Shown: positions 1 to 8,154, counted from the first letter of the stretch. The stretch: 24,370 nucleotides of DNA from Treponema sp. (GCA_016293005.1 JAEDFA010000027.1:1-24370); one strand, 5' to 3'. The notes: generated by a model not told the origin, from the letters alone. A program made the numbers and translations.

Positions 1-2
1 CT

Positions 3-320
3 ATGATTGAATTAAACAGTAAACAGAGAAAATTTTTAGAATCAGAAGCGCATGTTTTAAATCCTGTAGTAATTGTCGGTTCTCAGGGGCTTTCAGATGG
101 TGTTGTTAAAAAAATTGCAGATTCTCTTGAAGTTCATGAATTGATAAAAGTAAAATTCAATGAATTTAAAGATGAAAAAAGGTCTCTTACAGAAAAAATC
201 TGTAGTGTTACAGGCTCTACTTTAGTCCGCTTAATCGGAAATGTTGCTATTCTTTTTAAACAGGCAGAAAATAAAGAAAATCGTCGTTTTGACATAGAGA
301 AAAAATCTGTAACATTATAA
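3..320 (+). CDS. yhbY: YhbY-type CRM-domain RNA-binding protein
   Basis: A 105-residue protein that is a single CRS1-YhbY (CRM) domain. Family members bind RNA and associate with the pre-50S ribosomal subunit. The family pattern is visible throughout: an N-terminal helix with KQRKFL, then NPVVIVGSQGLSDGVV (the GxxG loop, here GSQG, residues 26-29), HELIKVKF (residues 45-52) and the closing LIGNVAILFK strand. Length matches the usual 95-105 residues, so the ATG at base 3 is very probably the true start although its upstream signals lie outside the window. The next gene lies about 105 nt downstream with its own -10 box, so yhbY is probably not part of the ABC operon. The family call is firm; the ribosome role is family knowledge. 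Confidence 0.93.
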   Translation: MIELNSKQRKFLESEAHVLNPVVIVGSQGLSDGVVKKIADSLEVHELIKVKFNEFKDEKRSLTEKICSVTGSTLVRLIGNVAILFKQAENKENRRFDIEKKSVTL

Positions 321-344
321 AAATAAAGTTGTTTGAATTATAAT
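315..344 (+). promoter_or_regulatory. Possible sigma70 promoter for the ABC/pth/mazG operon
   Basis: A consensus -10 box TATAAT lies at 339-344 in the yhbY/ABC gap, with a weak -35 TTATAA at 315-320 (18-nt spacer). The predicted start near 351 gives a leader of about 75 nt ending in GGAGG at 415-419. The -10 is good but the -35 overlaps the yhbY stop codon and is poor. Confidence 0.4.
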
Positions 345-425
345 AGAGGATTCAAATTTTTATTTCCTATATATTTTAAAATAAAACAAAATTATCACTT
401 AAAAATTCATTTATGGAGGTATATG

Positions 426-1388
426 ATGATTGAGGTTTCCCGCATTTCCCGTGATTTCGGGACTTTTCATGCGGTAAATGATGTTAGCTTTTCAATTCCT
501 ACAGGTCAGATTGTAGGACTTTTAGGTCCAAACGGTGCCGGTAAAACTACTACTATGAGAATGATTACTGGTTTTCTTCAGCCTACTTCAGGTTCAATTT
601 TAATTGACGGCGAAGATATTTCAAAAAATCCTGTAGAATCAAAACGAAAAATCGGTTATATGCCGGAATCTGCTCCTTTATATGGAGAAATGATTGTTAA
701 AGATTATCTTGACTATGTTGCAAGGATGCAGAATCAGAATCCAGAAGAAAAAGTTCCTCTTTTGTGCCGTGAATGCGGTTTAAAAGAAGTAATGCACAAA
801 AATATCAGCGAACTTTCAAGAGGTTACAGGCAAAGAGTTGGACTTGCTCATGCTCTTATGAATGATCCTGAAATTCTTATTTTAGATGAACCTACAAGCG
901 GTCTTGACCCTAATCAGATTACGGAAGTCAGAGCGTTGATAAAAGAAATTGGAAAAACCCGTACTGTAATTATTTCAACTCATATTCTTGGTGAAGTTGA
1001 AATGCTCTGTAGCCGTGTAATTATTATAAGCGGAGGAAAACTTGTTGCAGACAGTCCTACAGAAAAACTTCGGGAAAATTATGGAAACAGCATAAAAATC
1101 AAAGTTGTTCTTTCCGCTTTGGAAAAAGATGCTCTTCAGGTTTTAAATTCAATAGATGGAATTTCAAATATCGAAATTTCTTCTGTTCAGGAAACTCCTG
1201 AAGGCAAACCTCTTTTACAGGCACTTCTTTCTGTTCACGAAGGTAAAGAAATCCGCTCTCTTGTTGCAAAATCTTTAATCGAAAAAGGTTTTGAACTTTA
1301 TGAACTTTGCGTGATTAAAAATAGTCTTGAAGATGTATTCCATGCTCTTACAAAAGATTCTAATTCTAACGAAAAGGCGGAAAGTTAA
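426..1388 (+). CDS. ABC transporter ATPase, GldA/NatA type
   Basis: The 320-residue nucleotide-binding subunit of an ABC-2 type exporter, cytoplasmic and attached to the following permease. All motifs are present: Walker A GPNGAGKT (34-41), a Q-loop region reading GYMPE (Glu where many ABC ATPases have Gln, common in this subgroup), signature LSRGYRQ (130-136), Walker B ILILDEP (150-156) and H-loop STH (His186). A C-terminal extension of about 100 residues is typical of GldA-like ATPases. Two in-frame ATGs lie at 423 and 426. GGAGG at 415-419 gives 6-nt spacing to the second, which I chose; a TTG at 333 is rejected because it adds 31 low-complexity residues. The stop is 1 nt from the permease start, so the two are surely co-transcribed. 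The substrate is unknown. Confidence 0.93.
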   Translation: MIEVSRISRDFGTFHAVNDVSFSIPTGQIVGLLGPNGAGKTTTMRMITGFLQPTSGSILIDGEDISKNPVESKRKIGYMPESAPLYGEMIVKDYLDYVARMQNQNPEEKVPLLCRECGLKEVMHKNISELSRGYRQRVGLAHALMNDPEILILDEPTSGLDPNQITEVRALIKEIGKTRTVIISTHILGEVEMLCSRVIIISGGKLVADSPTEKLRENYGNSIKIKVVLSALEKDALQVLNSIDGISNIEISSVQETPEGKPLLQALLSVHEGKEIRSLVAKSLIEKGFELYELCVIKNSLEDVFHALTKDSNSNEKAES

Positions 1389-1389
1389 A

Positions 1390-2142
1390 ATGCAGGTAAA
1401 TGAAAAAAAAGAAATTAAAAATATCAAAAAAAATTGTAATCCGTGTTTTATAATAATGAAAAGAGAACTTTCTTCATATTTTAACAGTCCGATTGCGTAT
1501 ATCGTAACGGCTCTGTTTCTTATATTGACAGGTTCCTTTTTTATGTCAGTTTTTTATTTAAACAGAAACGCAAGTTTAAGAAACCTTTTTACGCTTTTCC
1601 CGATGATTCTTCCGGCATTTGTTCCGGCGTTAACTATGCGTCTTTATGCCGAAGAAAAAAAATCAGGTTCGCTTGAAACGCTTTTGACTCTTCCTGTTTC
1701 AGATTTTCAGGTTGCAATGGGAAAATTTCTTTTTGCGTTTATTGCAAGTGCAATTATGATTGCGCCGACTTTGATTTATCTTGTTGGAATTGTTCCGTTT
1801 GGAAAACCTGATATAGGTCCTGTAATCGGCGGATATGCGGCATCTCTTCTTCTTTGTGCACTTTTTTCTTCAATAGGACTGTTTGCATCTTCTATCACAA
1901 GAAATCAAATTGTTTCATTTTTTGTTGGAGCCGGAATATGCTATGTTCTTTCTTTGATTGATGTATTTATGTTTTTTATGCCGAGTGGATTTGTAAAATT
2001 CTGTCAGTACATTTCAGCAAATGCTCATTTTACTTCTGTTTCACAGGGAGTCATAGATACGCGCGATTTAATTTACTTTATTTCAATGACTTGTGTATTT
2101 TTCTGCCTGACTGTAATTACTCAGAAAAAGAGCAGGGAATAA
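1390..2142 (+). CDS. ABC-2 type permease, GldF-like
   Basis: A 250-residue integral membrane subunit of the exporter. About six hydrophobic spans are visible (roughly residues 36-55, 66-84, 112-134, 146-168, 172-197, 226-244). Family landmarks are YFNSPIAYIV just before the first span and the cytoplasmic coupling segment AEEKKSGSLETLLTLPVS (87-104), characteristic of GldF and other ABC-2 permeases. The start ATG at 1390 follows the ATPase stop by 1 nt, with GGCGG at 1376-1380 as a weak ribosome binding site; the upstream in-frame start at 1327 would overlap the ATPase by 62 nt and adds no conserved sequence. In Bacteroidetes GldA/GldF serve gliding motility; spirochaetes carry such operons without gliding of that kind, so the gliding name should not be read as function. 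Confidence 0.9.
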   Translation: MQVNEKKEIKNIKKNCNPCFIIMKRELSSYFNSPIAYIVTALFLILTGSFFMSVFYLNRNASLRNLFTLFPMILPAFVPALTMRLYAEEKKSGSLETLLTLPVSDFQVAMGKFLFAFIASAIMIAPTLIYLVGIVPFGKPDIGPVIGGYAASLLLCALFSSIGLFASSITRNQIVSFFVGAGICYVLSLIDVFMFFMPSGFVKFCQYISANAHFTSVSQGVIDTRDLIYFISMTCVFFCLTVITQKKSRE

Positions 2143-2146
2143 GAGA

Positions 2147-2244
2147 GATAAAACCTTTGCCTAAAAATGGCGTCAGAGTTTTTATTCAAAAGTTTGCGTT
2201 GCAAACTTCATTATTAACTGCACATTCTCATTATTGACTTTTTT
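2147..2244 (+). repeat. Multi-hairpin intergenic repeat, copy 1 (before the GldG-like gene)
   Basis: This stretch fills the gap between the permease and the GldG-like gene and is homologous to 9945-10090. Hairpin A is an imperfect stem (arms about 2147-2159 and 2174-2187). Hairpin B is a perfect 8-bp stem, AAGTTTGC-GTT-GCAAACTT, at 2190-2208. Then comes a block ending CACATTCTCATTA. Positions 2190-2233 match 9988-10031 at 42 of 44 bases. The copy ends in ATTGACTTTTTT (2233-2244), directly before the ribosome binding site GGGGG (2247-2251). About 48 nt present in copy 2 (its hairpin C arm and most of hairpin D) are absent here. Confidence 0.8.
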
Positions 2245-2255
2245 ATGGGGGAAAA

Positions 2256-4319
2256 ATGAAAAAAATTCTTCAAAAATATATTGATTTTATTCTTTTTATT
2301 GTATTGCTGATTTTAATAAGTATAGTTTCGGCAAAAAGTTTTAAACGCTTTGATTTGACTCGTTCAGGTGTTTATTCTATTTCAAACGCAACAAAAACGA
2401 CTGTAAAGACTCTTACAGAGCCTCTTTCGGTTCATGTGTTTTTCTCTGAAAATCTTCCATCGCCATACAATGAAACTTATCAGTATGTAAAAGATATTCT
2501 TGCTGAATACGGTCGAATCGGAAATAAAAATTTTTCGTATAAATTTTACAATATGAAAAAATCTGAAAATGAAAAAATTGCTTCCGATTATGGGCTTTCT
2601 CAGGTGCGTATTCAGGAAGCAAAAACGAATGAAGTCGGTTTTAAACTTGTGTGGATGGGACTGGCAATCGTTTACGGACCAAAAATCGAAGTTATGAACG
2701 GTCTTTCAAGTCAGGAAGGTTTTGAATATAATCTTACGACAAATATTGCAAAACTTGTTTCAACTACAGACACGCTTTCTGAATTAGGTTCAAACGAAAA
2801 AGTCTCACTTACTCTTTATGTTTCAGAGGAATTAAAAGACAAAAAATTTGCCATCAGTGGAATGAGCAATTTAGAAAAGCTTGTAGGAGATGCTTATAAT
2901 TCAGTTAATGTGAAAAATCTTGGAAGAATCGATTTTAAAACTGTAAATCCGACTTCTTTCGAAGCAGAGGAATTCAGCGAAAAATACGGTATTCCGCTAG
3001 TTTCATGGGAAAATAAAGATAAAACTGAAGGAAAAGGAATTTTGGGGCTTGTTTTAAGTTTTGGTGAAAAATTCAAAGTGATTCCGCTTAGCATTCAAAG
3101 TTCTTTCTTCGGAAATGCTGTTTCTGGTTTTGAAAATCTTGAAAATAACTTAAACGACGCAATTGTAAGTCTTTTCTCAAAAACAACGGAAATCGGTTAT
3201 ATTACAGGTCACGGTGAACTTGATACTGTTGATTCACAGACTTCTTCGGACTTAAATTTCGTTTCAAACCTTTCTGATATGTATTCTCTGAAAACTATTT
3301 CACTCAATACAGAACAAATACCTGGAAATTTAAATACGATTGTAATTGCCGGTGCAAAATCTGAATTTACGGATGAAGAACTTTACAAAATCGACCAGTT
3401 CCTTTTAAATGGCGGAAATGTAATGATTTTCCAGGATGCTTTTGATGCTGTTCAGACAAATCCTTATATGATGCCTTCTATGTCGCCTTTAAACTCAAAT
3501 TTAAACAAAATTCTTGAAAAATATGGTGTAAAAATTGAACAGAATTATGTATTTGATGAAAAATGTTTTGTTCGGGCAACTCAGCAGTATGGAAATGTCA
3601 ACTTTTATTATGCGCCGACTGTCACAAAAGAAAACATTCTTTCTAAAAATCCTATTTCTAAAAACCTTGATTTCCTGATTTTTATTCAGGCAAGTTCAAT
3701 CGATGTAAAAAATGCACTTGAAAATGATAATCTTTCTGTAAGTGTTCTTGCAAAATCTTCTCCTTTATCATGGACTCAGTCTGAAAATATAAATATTTCT
3801 AATCCGCTTGCGATTTCTGTTCCGCAAACTGGTGAGAAAAAATCTGAAAATCTTGCTGTATTAATAGAAGGTAAGTTTAACAGCGCGTTTGAAAAAAATC
3901 CTTCCGAAAAAGAAGAAAAATCTCAGATGAAATCTTCAACTCATCTTGCAAAATCTTCTCAGAACGGAAAACTTTTCATTCTTTCAACTTCACAGGTTCT
4001 TGAAAATAATGTTTTTGATAAAAACTGTCAGGAACCGATTGCGATGTTTGTGAGAAATGCGTTTGATTACATGAACGGAAACTCTGATTTATGTACGATG
4101 CGAACAAAGAATTTTACTTATACTGCATTAAAGACAAATCTTTCGGATGGCGAAAAAGTCTTGCAGTCTTTCCTGAAGTATTTCTGTCAGTTTGGCCTTC
4201 CGCTTCTTGTTGTTCTTGCAGGTGTAATTGTGTTCTTTGTAAGAAAATCTCACAGAAATCAGATTCACAAAATGTTTAATCCGGATGACAGGCGTGATTC
4301 TTTCAACGAAAAAAAGTAA
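2256..4319 (+). CDS. GldG-like ABC transporter auxiliary protein
   Basis: A 687-residue membrane-anchored extracytoplasmic protein. It has an N-terminal signal anchor (about residues 8-28), a large soluble domain beginning with the family hallmark RFDLTRSGVYSIS (residues 32-44), and a C-terminal membrane span (about 646-662) followed by a short basic cytoplasmic tail. This architecture and the hallmark fit the GldG / ABC_transp_aux family, encoded beside GldF-like permeases and thought to form part of the exporter. The start ATG has GGGGG at 2247-2251. The gene is separated from the permease by 113 nt occupied by a structured repeat, unlike the tight spacing elsewhere in the operon, so expression could be uncoupled here. 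Residues about 540-555 are a Lys/Glu/Ser-rich low-complexity stretch. The substrate is unknown. Confidence 0.85.
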   Translation: MKKILQKYIDFILFIVLLILISIVSAKSFKRFDLTRSGVYSISNATKTTVKTLTEPLSVHVFFSENLPSPYNETYQYVKDILAEYGRIGNKNFSYKFYNMKKSENEKIASDYGLSQVRIQEAKTNEVGFKLVWMGLAIVYGPKIEVMNGLSSQEGFEYNLTTNIAKLVSTTDTLSELGSNEKVSLTLYVSEELKDKKFAISGMSNLEKLVGDAYNSVNVKNLGRIDFKTVNPTSFEAEEFSEKYGIPLVSWENKDKTEGKGILGLVLSFGEKFKVIPLSIQSSFFGNAVSGFENLENNLNDAIVSLFSKTTEIGYITGHGELDTVDSQTSSDLNFVSNLSDMYSLKTISLNTEQIPGNLNTIVIAGAKSEFTDEELYKIDQFLLNGGNVMIFQDAFDAVQTNPYMMPSMSPLNSNLNKILEKYGVKIEQNYVFDEKCFVRATQQYGNVNFYYAPTVTKENILSKNPISKNLDFLIFIQASSIDVKNALENDNLSVSVLAKSSPLSWTQSENINISNPLAISVPQTGEKKSENLAVLIEGKFNSAFEKNPSEKEEKSQMKSSTHLAKSSQNGKLFILSTSQVLENNVFDKNCQEPIAMFVRNAFDYMNGNSDLCTMRTKNFTYTALKTNLSDGEKVLQSFLKYFCQFGLPLLVVLAGVIVFFVRKSHRNQIHKMFNPDDRRDSFNEKK

Positions 4320-4339
4320 ATTTTGGAGCGTAAAGTAAT

Positions 4340-5245
4340 ATGAAAAAACGAACAGTAATTTTGGCGTCATTATGTGCAATTTTTCTTGTGATTGCAGTTG
4401 TTCAGCAGCTTTTATCTCTTAAAAATCCTGTAAAGACTGTAACTTTTTCTGAAAATCCCGATAAAATTACGGTTTTTGGGCACGGACTTGATATAGTTTT
4501 AGAAAAAAAAGGCGATGACTGGTTTTCAGGCGATTACAAGGCTCTTCCAAATACAGTTGAACTTATTTCAAAGTATTTGAAAGAGATAAAAATTCTTGAA
4601 GTTGTAGGAAAAACAGGCAATTCCATTATAGAAGAAAAATACGATTTAAATGATGAGCGTGTAGTAACGGCTTTTGCTTTTAGAGGGGACAAGGTTCTTC
4701 GTAAAGTAAAAATTGGAAAGAAAACTTCAACAGGCTCTCAGTCTTATGTAACAATTGACGATTCAGATAAAATTTATCTCGTTCAGGGTGATTATCAGGG
4801 AACTGTCGCAAAAACTGAAAGCGATCTTGTAAGCAAAAACATTTATTCAGTTCCGCTTGAATCGATTTCCAGCGTAGATTTCACTTTCCCGAATTCAAAA
4901 TGGGGATTTTCAAAAAATCAGGAAGAATCTGAAGGCTCTCCTTCCTGGCTTCCTTCCGGCAAGGCTTTGGATTTTAGTGTAAACGATGAAAAAGTTGACC
5001 AGTGGATTGCAAGCATTTCTTATCTTGATTGCGAAAGTTTTATCGATGATGATACTATTCTTCCGACGACGGCTGATGCTGTTTGTAAAATTGTTTCTGG
5101 CAATAAAGAAATTTCTGTTTCAATTTACAAATTTAAGACAGATGATTATGAGTATGTAGGTGTTTCGAGTGAAAATCCTCATAAATTTGCAGTTTCTAAA
5201 TATGTTTCAGAAAAATTCATAAAAAATCTGGATACTTTGAAATGA
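4340..5245 (+). CDS. DUF4340 membrane-anchored protein of the GldG-type exporter operon
   Basis: A 301-residue protein with one N-terminal membrane span (about residues 5-25) and a soluble, beta-rich, extracytoplasmic remainder. The pattern VTFSENPDKITVFG...LEKKGDDWF, followed by the helix PNTVELISKYLKEIKILEVV, is typical of DUF4340 proteins, which usually sit immediately downstream of GldG-like genes; the position here agrees. Function is unknown; a substrate-handling or scaffold role in the exporter is inference. The start has GGAG at 4325-4328 with a somewhat long 11-nt spacer. The stop codon TGA overlaps the pth start (ATGA, 5242-5245), so the two are translationally coupled. Confidence 0.78.
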   Translation: MKKRTVILASLCAIFLVIAVVQQLLSLKNPVKTVTFSENPDKITVFGHGLDIVLEKKGDDWFSGDYKALPNTVELISKYLKEIKILEVVGKTGNSIIEEKYDLNDERVVTAFAFRGDKVLRKVKIGKKTSTGSQSYVTIDDSDKIYLVQGDYQGTVAKTESDLVSKNIYSVPLESISSVDFTFPNSKWGFSKNQEESEGSPSWLPSGKALDFSVNDEKVDQWIASISYLDCESFIDDDTILPTTADAVCKIVSGNKEISVSIYKFKTDDYEYVGVSSENPHKFAVSKYVSEKFIKNLDTLK

Positions 5246-5898
5246 TACAGTTAGTTGTTTTCCTTGGAAATTACGGAAGCGAATATGTAAAGACAAGGCA
5301 CAATGTTGCATGGCAATTTTTAGATTCACTTCCGTTTTCATCGCGTTTTTCATGGCAGCAAAAGTTTAAAGGCGAATTTTTAAGTTTTTCCCGAGAGGAA
5401 CTTTCATCATTGTTTTGTGAAAGTAAAATTCTTTGCGCAAAAGACGGAAGTCCTGTAAAGGTAAGCGATAATGCGCCGCCTAAAGTGTATTTTTTAAAAC
5501 CGCTTACATACATGAATAATAGCGGACTTAGCGCCGTAGAACTTGCTTCTTTTTTTAAAATCAAACCTGAAGAAATCCTTGTCGTTCACGATGAACTTGA
5601 AATGGCACTGGGTTTTGTAAGCCTTAAATTTTCCGGTGGTTTAGGAGGACATAACGGTCTTCGTTCAATGAAGTCAGTTTTTAATACTCCTGATTTTTGG
5701 CGACTTAGATTTGGTCTTTCAAAACCGTCTGGTGTTGACATTGCAGATTATGTTTTAAGTCCTTTTTCTCAAGATGAAAGAATTGTTTTAGATTCAGTTT
5801 TTACACAGACACACAATCTTTTTGCAGAAATTCTTCTGTCATCTTCACCTGAAAAACTTCTTCAAAACTGGTCAAAGAAAAAACTTTGTGAACTTTAA
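5242..5898 (+). CDS. pth: Peptidyl-tRNA hydrolase (Pth), divergent and enlarged
   Basis: A 218-residue enzyme predicted to cleave the ester bond of peptidyl-tRNAs released by stalled ribosomes, recycling the tRNA. The family active site is recognisable: Asn10 in LGNYG, the general-base histidine in TRHN (His20), Asn92/93 in KPLTYMNNSG, Asp117 in VVHDELE and Asn138 in GGHNGLRS. It departs from the usual form in several ways. The Pro of LGNPG is Tyr, the usual Gly after TRHNV is Ala, and the HDDL motif is HDEL. About 28 extra residues (around 52-80, Ser-rich then KDGSPVKVSDNAPP) make it longer than the common 185-195. It begins inside the stop codon of the DUF4340 gene and is followed 17 nt later by mazG. 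Confidence 0.93.
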   Translation: MIQLVVFLGNYGSEYVKTRHNVAWQFLDSLPFSSRFSWQQKFKGEFLSFSREELSSLFCESKILCAKDGSPVKVSDNAPPKVYFLKPLTYMNNSGLSAVELASFFKIKPEEILVVHDELEMALGFVSLKFSGGLGGHNGLRSMKSVFNTPDFWRLRFGLSKPSGVDIADYVLSPFSQDERIVLDSVFTQTHNLFAEILLSSSPEKLLQNWSKKKLCEL

Positions 5899-5915
5899 AG
5901 GTTCGGAATAAAAAA

Positions 5916-6824
5916 ATGAATAAAACTCTTATCGTAAATGAATTTTTAAAATTCCTTGAAACAATTGAAATCCTTCGTTCAGAAAACGGCTGTCCGTGGG
6001 ATAAAGTTCAGACACCTGAAAGCATGCGGGGTGCATTGATAGAAGAGGCAATTGAGGCTTCGTCTGCGATTTCAGAAAAAAATCCTTGTCATGCAAAAGA
6101 AGAACTTGGCGATTTGTTTTTGAATACGCTTATGATTTCGTATATGTATGAGCAGAATAACGATTTTTCTGTTGATTCTGTGATTTCATCTCTTACTGAA
6201 AAACTTATCCGCCGTCATCCGCATGTTTTTAAAGAAAGCGAAGGGGCTTCTGAAATGAAAGGAAAAGTTTCTTCTTCAACTCAGGTTTTAGAGCAGTGGA
6301 ATAAAATAAAAGACAATGTTGAAGCAAGGAAAAAAAAGCATATTTTAGATGAAGTGCCTGAAAATTTTCCTCTTTTGCTCCGTGCGTATAAACTTCAGAA
6401 AAAGGCTTCTAAAAAAGGTTTTGACTGGAAAGAAACTGATTGCGTAATTCAAAAAATTCTTGAGGAATTAAACGAAGTTAAAGAGGCAGAAAAAATTAAG
6501 AGAGATGCTTTTAGCGATGCCTTAAAAAAATTCCCGGAGGATGATAAAACTGTCGAGCCGTTTACTTTGTATTCTACTGAAGTTTTAGATGAAGCGCAGA
6601 AAAATCTTGAAGATGAAGTTGGAGACCTTCTTTTTTCAGTTGTGAACTATTCAAGGCATCTTGGTGTAAATCCGGAAGTCGCTTTAGATAAAGCAAACAG
6701 AAAGTTTAAAAAACGCTTCGATTATGTTGAAACTCAAATGGAAGAAAATAATATTCCGTGGGACGATGAGCATATCGATGAGCGTGAAAAATTCTGGGAA
6801 TCGGCAAAGAAAAATGCACGATAA
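5916..6824 (+). CDS. mazG: Nucleoside triphosphate pyrophosphohydrolase MazG
   Basis: A 302-residue double-domain MazG, an all-alpha NTP pyrophosphohydrolase that converts NTPs or dNTPs to monophosphates and pyrophosphate. The N-terminal domain shows GCPWDKVQT (25-33), then the metal-binding acidic motifs EEAIEA (43-48) and KEELGDLFLN (61-70). The C-terminal domain repeats the scheme with EELNEVKEAE (about 188-197) and LEDEVGDLLFSVVNYSRHLG (about 231-250). A charged insertion of about 25 residues sits between the two acidic motifs of the second domain, making the protein slightly longer than the 260-280 of E. coli-like MazG. No strong ribosome binding site is seen (TCGGAATA before the start). 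It is the last gene of the exporter-pth operon. Confidence 0.93.
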   Translation: MNKTLIVNEFLKFLETIEILRSENGCPWDKVQTPESMRGALIEEAIEASSAISEKNPCHAKEELGDLFLNTLMISYMYEQNNDFSVDSVISSLTEKLIRRHPHVFKESEGASEMKGKVSSSTQVLEQWNKIKDNVEARKKKHILDEVPENFPLLLRAYKLQKKASKKGFDWKETDCVIQKILEELNEVKEAEKIKRDAFSDALKKFPEDDKTVEPFTLYSTEVLDEAQKNLEDEVGDLLFSVVNYSRHLGVNPEVALDKANRKFKKRFDYVETQMEENNIPWDDEHIDEREKFWESAKKNAR

Positions 6825-6898
6825 AGTTTGACTTAATTTTTTTTAGAAATTTTCCTGTATTAATATTTCCTTTCTTAATTGAAAATCATCTGTTTTTG

Positions 6899-6904
6899 TA
6901 TTAT
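6899..6904 (+). promoter_or_regulatory. -10 box implying a leaderless AICAR transformylase mRNA
   Basis: TATTAT ends exactly 10 nt before the ATG at 6915 and there is no Shine-Dalgarno-like sequence in between (TCTTTTATCT). Transcription would begin within about 4 nt of the start codon. The -35 region is weak (TTAATT at 6875-6880, 18-nt spacer). Confidence 0.45.
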
Positions 6905-6914
6905 TCTTTTATCT

Positions 6915-8090
6915 ATGAAAGAATTACAGTTAAAATACGGATGTAACCCGAATCAGAAACCTGCACGGGTTTTTATGGAAAATGGTGAAGATTTACCGGT
7001 TGAAGTTTTAAATGGTAAACCTGGTTTTATAAATCTTCTTGATGCATTAAATGGCTGGCAGCTTGTAAAAGAATTAAAAGACGCTTCAAATCTTCCAAGT
7101 GCGGCATCTTTTAAGCATGTAAGTCCGGCTGGCGCTGCAGTTGGGAAACCTCTTTCTGATACATTAAAAAAAATATATTTCACAGATGGCATTGAACTTT
7201 CTCCAATGGCATCAGCGTATGCAAGAGCTCGCGGTGCAGACAGAATGTCGAGTTTTGGAGATTTCATTGCACTGTCTGATGAATGTGATGAGGCAACTGC
7301 GCTTTTAATAAAAAAAGAAGTTTCAGACGGAATTATCGCTCCTTCTTATTCAGAAAAAGCCCTTCAGATTCTAAAAGCAAAGAAAAACGGTTCTTATTGC
7401 ATTCTTCAAATTAATAAAGATTATATTCCTCAGGAACTTGAAAAGAAGCAGGTTTTTGGCGTTACTTTTGAACAGGGACATAATTTTTTAAAAATCGATG
7501 AAACTTGCCTTTCTAATATCGTAACTAAAAATAAAACCATGAGTGAAGAAGACAAAATGAATCTTGTTATTTCACTTATTGTTTTAAAATACACTCAGTC
7601 TAATTCTGTTTGTTATGTAAAAGACGGTCAGGCTATTGGAATCGGAGCGGGTCAGCAGAGCAGGGTTCACTGTACCCGTCTTGCAGGTCAAAAAGCTGAC
7701 AACTGGTGGCTCAGGCAAAGTCCTAAAGTATTATCCCTTCAATTTGTTGACGGAATAAAAAGAGCGGACAGGGATAATACAATTGATGTTTACATTGGTG
7801 ATGAATATGAAGATGTTCTTGCAGAAGGAAAATGGCAGAAATTCTTTAAGGTAAAGCCGGAAGTTTTTACTTCAGAAGAAAAAAAGGAATGGCTTTCAAA
7901 AAATACAGGCGTTGCAATAGGTTCTGATGCGTTTTTCCCGTTTGGTGATAATATTGAAAGGGCAAGAAAATCAGGTGTAACGGTAATTGCAGAGCCGGGT
8001 GGTTCTGTTCGCGACGATCAGGTTATAGAAACGGCTGATTCTTACAATATGGTTATGGCATTTACAGGAATCAGACTTTTCCATCACTAA
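6915..8090 (+). CDS. purH: Stand-alone AICAR formyltransferase (PurH C-terminal domain only)
   Basis: A 391-residue enzyme transferring a formyl group from 10-formyl-tetrahydrofolate to AICAR, the penultimate step of IMP synthesis. It covers only the AICARFT half of bifunctional PurH; the roughly 200-residue MGS-like IMP cyclohydrolase domain is absent and not encoded elsewhere in the window. Landmarks are SFKHVSPAGAAVG with the catalytic Lys67-His68 pair, YARARGADRMSSFGDF (102-117), KYTQSNSVCY (225-234), GIGAGQQSRVHCTRLAG (242-258) and a terminal LFHH. As I recall them, these match vertebrate ATIC more closely than E. coli PurH. The ATG at 6915 is chosen over the TTG at 6879, which adds 12 unconserved residues. 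A -10 box 10 nt upstream and no Shine-Dalgarno sequence suggest a leaderless transcript. Confidence 0.92.
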   Translation: MKELQLKYGCNPNQKPARVFMENGEDLPVEVLNGKPGFINLLDALNGWQLVKELKDASNLPSAASFKHVSPAGAAVGKPLSDTLKKIYFTDGIELSPMASAYARARGADRMSSFGDFIALSDECDEATALLIKKEVSDGIIAPSYSEKALQILKAKKNGSYCILQINKDYIPQELEKKQVFGVTFEQGHNFLKIDETCLSNIVTKNKTMSEEDKMNLVISLIVLKYTQSNSVCYVKDGQAIGIGAGQQSRVHCTRLAGQKADNWWLRQSPKVLSLQFVDGIKRADRDNTIDVYIGDEYEDVLAEGKWQKFFKVKPEVFTSEEKKEWLSKNTGVAIGSDAFFPFGDNIERARKSGVTVIAEPGGSVRDDQVIETADSYNMVMAFTGIRLFHH

Positions 8091-8099
8091 GTTTTTATC

Positions 8100-8154
8100 A
8101 GGCGGAAAGATTTAATTAAGGATTTTTTGAAAATCGATTTTTCCGCCTTTTTTT
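8100..8154 (+). terminator. Intrinsic terminator of the AICAR transformylase gene, inside the end of hisJ
   Basis: AGGCGGAAA (8100-8108) pairs perfectly with TTTCCGCCT (8140-8148), with GATTT/AAATC pairing inside, and seven T residues follow (8148-8154). The downstream arm and T-tract are codons of the convergent PHP-phosphatase gene, whose stop lies in the loop. On the other strand the stem is not followed by T residues, so it should act in one direction only. Confidence 0.85.

Noticed and set aside
6828..6833. TTGACT after mazG as -35 of the AICAR transformylase promoter
   Set aside because: No -10 at 16-18 nt; the nearest AT-rich hexamer is 24 or more nt away.
6824..6844. Terminator after mazG (AAGT-TTG-ACTT then T8)
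   Set aside because: The stem has only 4 bp with one G-C pair worth of stability per side; the T-run alone is not enough. It could still act weakly.
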